10,202 bases of DNA. It comes from Funneliformis mosseae. Lineage: Eukaryota; Glomeromycota; Glomeromycetes; Glomerales; Glomeraceae. The first letter of the stretch is position 1. Every line of letters starts with the position of its first letter. Under the pieces are notes generated by a model. It ran no database searches and was not told the origin of the DNA. It saw only the letters and a program-made list of their open reading frames with translations. The stretch is from the NCBI GenBank assembly GCA_910592005.1, contig CAJVPP010004065.1:1-10202 (forward strand), in the 5' to 3' direction. Both the position numbers and the translations under genes were made by a program. Below, piece after piece: positions 8,635 to 10,202 of the stretch.

Positions 8635-8893
8635 TAATTTTATATAAGTTTATATATATATTATATAATCTATATTTTATATATTCTAAAAATTTTTTCA
8701 TTAAAAGTATTTTTATATAAATTATTAATTTATTAATTAATTTAAGATTAAATTATATATATTACTATCTTTTAAATATTTAAATATTATAAAGAATCAT
8801 AAAATTAAAATAAAAAAATTATATATATAATTATCTTTCTTTATAGTTACCTTCTATAAAATCATTTTTCTTATTTAATTATATTTTAATTTA
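8635..8893. other. AT-rich spacer between two Tc1 elements
   Basis: Nothing beyond A/T runs and TA repeats is visible. It is probably the DNA that separated the two insertion sites. Confidence 0.5.
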
Positions 8894-8920
8894 TAGTAGC
8901 GGTCATAAGTATCTGACTGT
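8894..8920 (+). repeat. Terminal inverted repeat of the interrupted Tc1
   Basis: TAGTAGCGGTCATAAGTATC followed by TGACTG, preceded by TA. It shares the core GGTCA-n-AA-n-TATC-n-GACT with the repeat at 7666. A near copy, ACTATCTGACT, occurs about 106 bp inward (9014-9024), inside the coding end. Confidence 0.65.
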
Positions 8921-8995
8921 CTCTAACTCTAGCTACAAGTAAGTAAATTCAAAATTTTTTTTTTATTTTAAAAATACATAACTAACTAACTAAAA

Positions 8996-9518
8996 TTAAT
9001 ACATTATGTAGTCACTATCTGACTCTATAAGTGCAGCTGTACACCTTTTTATGCTAGCTAACAAATTCGTAATAAGTACAGGTGATAATTGATTCCATTC
9101 TTTTGTAAGTTTCCTCTTTAACCCTCTAATTGATTGAATTTTTTTTTTATATATTAATTTTCATTAACCTCCAAACGTTTTCTATAGAGTTTTAGTCTAG
9201 AGACATTGATGACCAAGAAAGTACCTCAATGTCATTTTCTTCTTTTCATTTTTCGCAATTTTTGATTGATGCTTTGGATTATTATCTTCTTGCAAGATCC
9301 AATCTATATTAGCTTCACCAAAAAGTTTAGAAGTAGAAGCCAGAAAATCCTGCTTATAAATAGTACATATATATTCAGCATTAAGGTTCCTCTGAAAGCA
9401 AAATAGCTTACTAAATCCAGAAGCAGAAAAACATTCCTAAACATAAACTTTTGTGGATGCTTAACAGAACAAAACACTTTTTTTCTACTAGAAAACTGTC
9501 AAACCTTTTTTTTTGATA
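8996..9518 (-). pseudogene. Tc1 transposase, C-terminal half, broken
   Basis: The DDE catalytic half of a Tc1 transposase is easy to read. It begins with VKHPQKFMF (9439-9465), then CFSASGFSKLFCFQ, LNAEYI, DWILQEDNNPKHQSKIA (second catalytic Asp at 9284-9286), ENDIEVLSW, stop-NSIENVW (catalytic Glu at 9180-9182), LKRKLTKEWNQLSPVLITNL and DYIMY, ending at TAA 8996-8998. Asp and Glu are separated by 34 residues once the frame is corrected, the DD34E spacing of Tc1. There are three frameshifts, near 9435, in the A-run at 9249-9253, and in the 10-T run at 9139-9148. Stops include TGA 9246-9248 at an expected Trp and TAA at 9192-9194 where Leu is usual. The N-terminal half and first Asp are absent, cut off at the neighbouring element. 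Confidence 0.88.
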
Positions 9519-9520
9519 TA
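9519..9520. other. TA target site of the plus-strand Tc1
   Basis: The TA dinucleotide directly precedes CAGTCCCTGG, the start of the plus-strand element. It lies where the minus-strand transposase reading stops, so it marks the junction between the two elements. Confidence 0.7.
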
Positions 9521-9548
9521 CAGTCCCTGGTGAAAAGAATAGTGGTAG
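9521..9548 (+). repeat. Left terminal inverted repeat of the plus-strand Tc1
   Basis: CAGTCCCTGGTGAAAAGAAT followed by AGTGGTAG. The partner repeat should be found, inverted, beyond the window end. Confidence 0.7.
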
Positions 9549-9702
9549 AAGACCGCATCTATTTTAGGCTATGGTTTCACCACTTTTCAGATTTAGGCAT
9601 TTGTTTATATGCCCAAATCAGATATTAGAATCTGAATTAAAAAGGTAAGTTAAAAAAATAAGGTTTGTTATTTGTTTTTATTTTGATTTCCTTTCCAAAA
9701 CT

Positions 9703-10202
9703 ATGCTAAGCTCTTTAAAAATACAAAGAAATTCTATTAAGTCACTTTGGGACCAAAAAGTGCGTAATGCAAAGGAAATTTCTAATCGATTGTAAATTCC
9801 TTTGTGTATATATGAATAATATGTCAGTTTACTAAATAAAACTGGCAAAATTTCTATTGGTCACTCTTCTGGCCGTTCAAGAAAATTGGCTTCAAATCAA
9901 CGCCGACATATTAAAAAAATTCTGTAACATAATCATTTTATTACAGCAGGCAAAATTAAGGCAAAATTGGAAGAAAAAGATCTCAACCTTGATATTAGTA
10001 AATGTACAATACATTGTAAGCTCAACAATCTTGGATATGTTTCTGTTCTTTCAAGAAAGGTTCCTCTCTTGATCCAAAAAGCGAAGGAATTTCATTTGTC
10101 TTGAACACGTGATCATTCGCGATATAACTGGAAAAAAGTTGTTTTTTCTGATGAAATAATACTTCAGATGTTTAGAAATACCATGTGTGCATGGTCTTAT
10201 AA
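9703..10202 (+). pseudogene. Tc1 transposase, N-terminal half, with four stops
   Basis: One uninterrupted frame from ATG 9703 to the window end matches a Tc1 transposase. The N-terminal DNA-binding region reads SLWDQKVRNAKEISNRL and YVSLLNKTGKISIGHSSGR. The second helix-turn-helix reads SRKLASNQRRHIKKIL, then GKIKAKLEEKDLNLDISK and CTIHCKLNNLGY. The start of the DDE domain reads RDHSRYNWKKVVFSDE, with the first catalytic Asp at 10150-10152. There are no frameshifts over 500 bases, but four in-frame stops: TAA 9793, TAA 9817, TAA 9925 and TGA 10102. The last sits where Trp is expected (LS-W-TRDHS). The start codon is a best guess; the usual first residues of the family are not strongly conserved. 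The lack of indels makes this the least decayed of the three Tc1 copies, yet still non-functional. The rest of the DDE domain lies outside the window. Confidence 0.9.

Larger units (their letters stand above)
8894..9518 (-). mobile_element. Tc1 element, 3' half (interrupted by the next element)
   Basis: This is the C-terminal half of a minus-strand Tc1 element. Its left terminal repeat starts at 8894 after TA (8892-8893) with TAGTAGCGGTCATAAGTATC and TGACTG. The first base is T instead of the usual C of CAGT. The coding relic occupies 8996-9518. The sequence breaks off at a TA (9519-9520) where a plus-strand Tc1 begins, so the 5' half with the DNA-binding domain and other terminal repeat is missing from the window. 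GC content is clearly higher than to the left, which suggests a younger insertion. Confidence 0.8.
9521..10202 (+). mobile_element. Tc1 element, 5' half, running off the window
   Basis: The element starts with CAGTCCCTGGTGAAAAGAAT after a TA, a classic Tc1-type end. About 180 bp of leader precede the transposase relic. The leader contains an imperfect fold-back: CTGGTGAAAAG...TGGT...GACC near 9526-9554 can pair with GGTTTCACCACTTTTCAG at 9573-9590. The right terminal repeat is outside the window. From a normal Tc1 length of 1.3-1.7 kb, the element should end roughly 600-1,000 bp beyond 10202. Its terminal sequence differs from the other two Tc1 elements, so it belongs to a separate lineage. 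Confidence 0.82.

Noticed and set aside
9857..10072. A 71-codon plus-strand reading frame starting with ATG
   Set aside because: It lies out of frame within the Tc1 transposase relic, whose proper frame (from 9703) matches the family on both sides. It is a shadow.
7846..10202. A non-standard genetic code (TAA/TAG as Gln, or TGA as Trp) that would make the genes intact
   Set aside because: Some stops do fall on expected Gln or Trp positions. Others fall on Leu or Tyr, Trp is hit by both TAG and TGA, and several frameshifts remain under any code.
1..10202. Organellar DNA, suggested by the AT richness
   Set aside because: No mitochondrial or plastid gene, rRNA or tRNA was seen. Nested Tc1, MULE and MITE relics are typical of nuclear DNA.
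1..10202. CRISPR arrays, tRNAs, rRNAs, riboswitches, bacterial promoters
   Set aside because: No regularly spaced repeats, cloverleaf elements or bacterial gene signals were found by eye.

Overview
This window looks like nuclear DNA of a very AT-rich eukaryote, and it is a graveyard of transposons. No intact protein-coding gene, rRNA, tRNA or CRISPR array was found. Every recognisable coding stretch is broken by stop codons and frameshifts. The mix of AT richness, Tc1/mariner relics and a Mutator-like (MULE) relic would fit an early-diverging fungus such as a Glomeromycotina species. That placement is a low-confidence inference; other AT-rich protists and fungi are possible.

Layout. Bases 1-776 are AT-rich spacer with a 10-bp tandem duplication and a possible Tc1-type terminal sequence ending at 314. 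A short minus-strand piece at 777-900 weakly resembles a hAT transposase C-terminus. Bases 1249 to about 3540, minus strand, are a decayed MULE-family DDE transposase; the part from 2340 to 1249 stays in one frame. Next to its N-terminal end are a 164-bp fold-back element (3598-3761, 52-bp arms) and a 642-bp TA-flanked element with inverted ends (3801-4442). From about 4614 to 6535 the minus strand holds unidentified coding relics: a fairly well preserved part (6003-6535), then a Lys/Asn-rich low-complexity part whose plus strand is strongly T-rich. Bases 6536-7663 are extremely AT-rich and show nothing firm.

The right end holds three Tc1/mariner elements of different apparent age. The first (7666-8632) is ancient and carries a minus-strand transposase. 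It is bounded by 28-bp inverted repeats that differ almost only by transitions, with a TA on each side. The second (8894-9518) is a minus-strand Tc1 that keeps its C-terminal half and left terminal repeat. It stops exactly where the third (9521 to beyond the window end, plus strand) begins at a TA. This looks like a nested insertion, with the missing half of the second element predicted beyond 10202.

Several premature stops in these transposases fall on expected Trp or Gln codons (TGG to TGA or TAG, CAA to TAA). That fits C:G to T:A decay. Base composition also rises sharply in GC from about 9000 onward, where the youngest elements lie. The genes do not work together as a system; the window records successive waves of DNA transposon insertion and decay.
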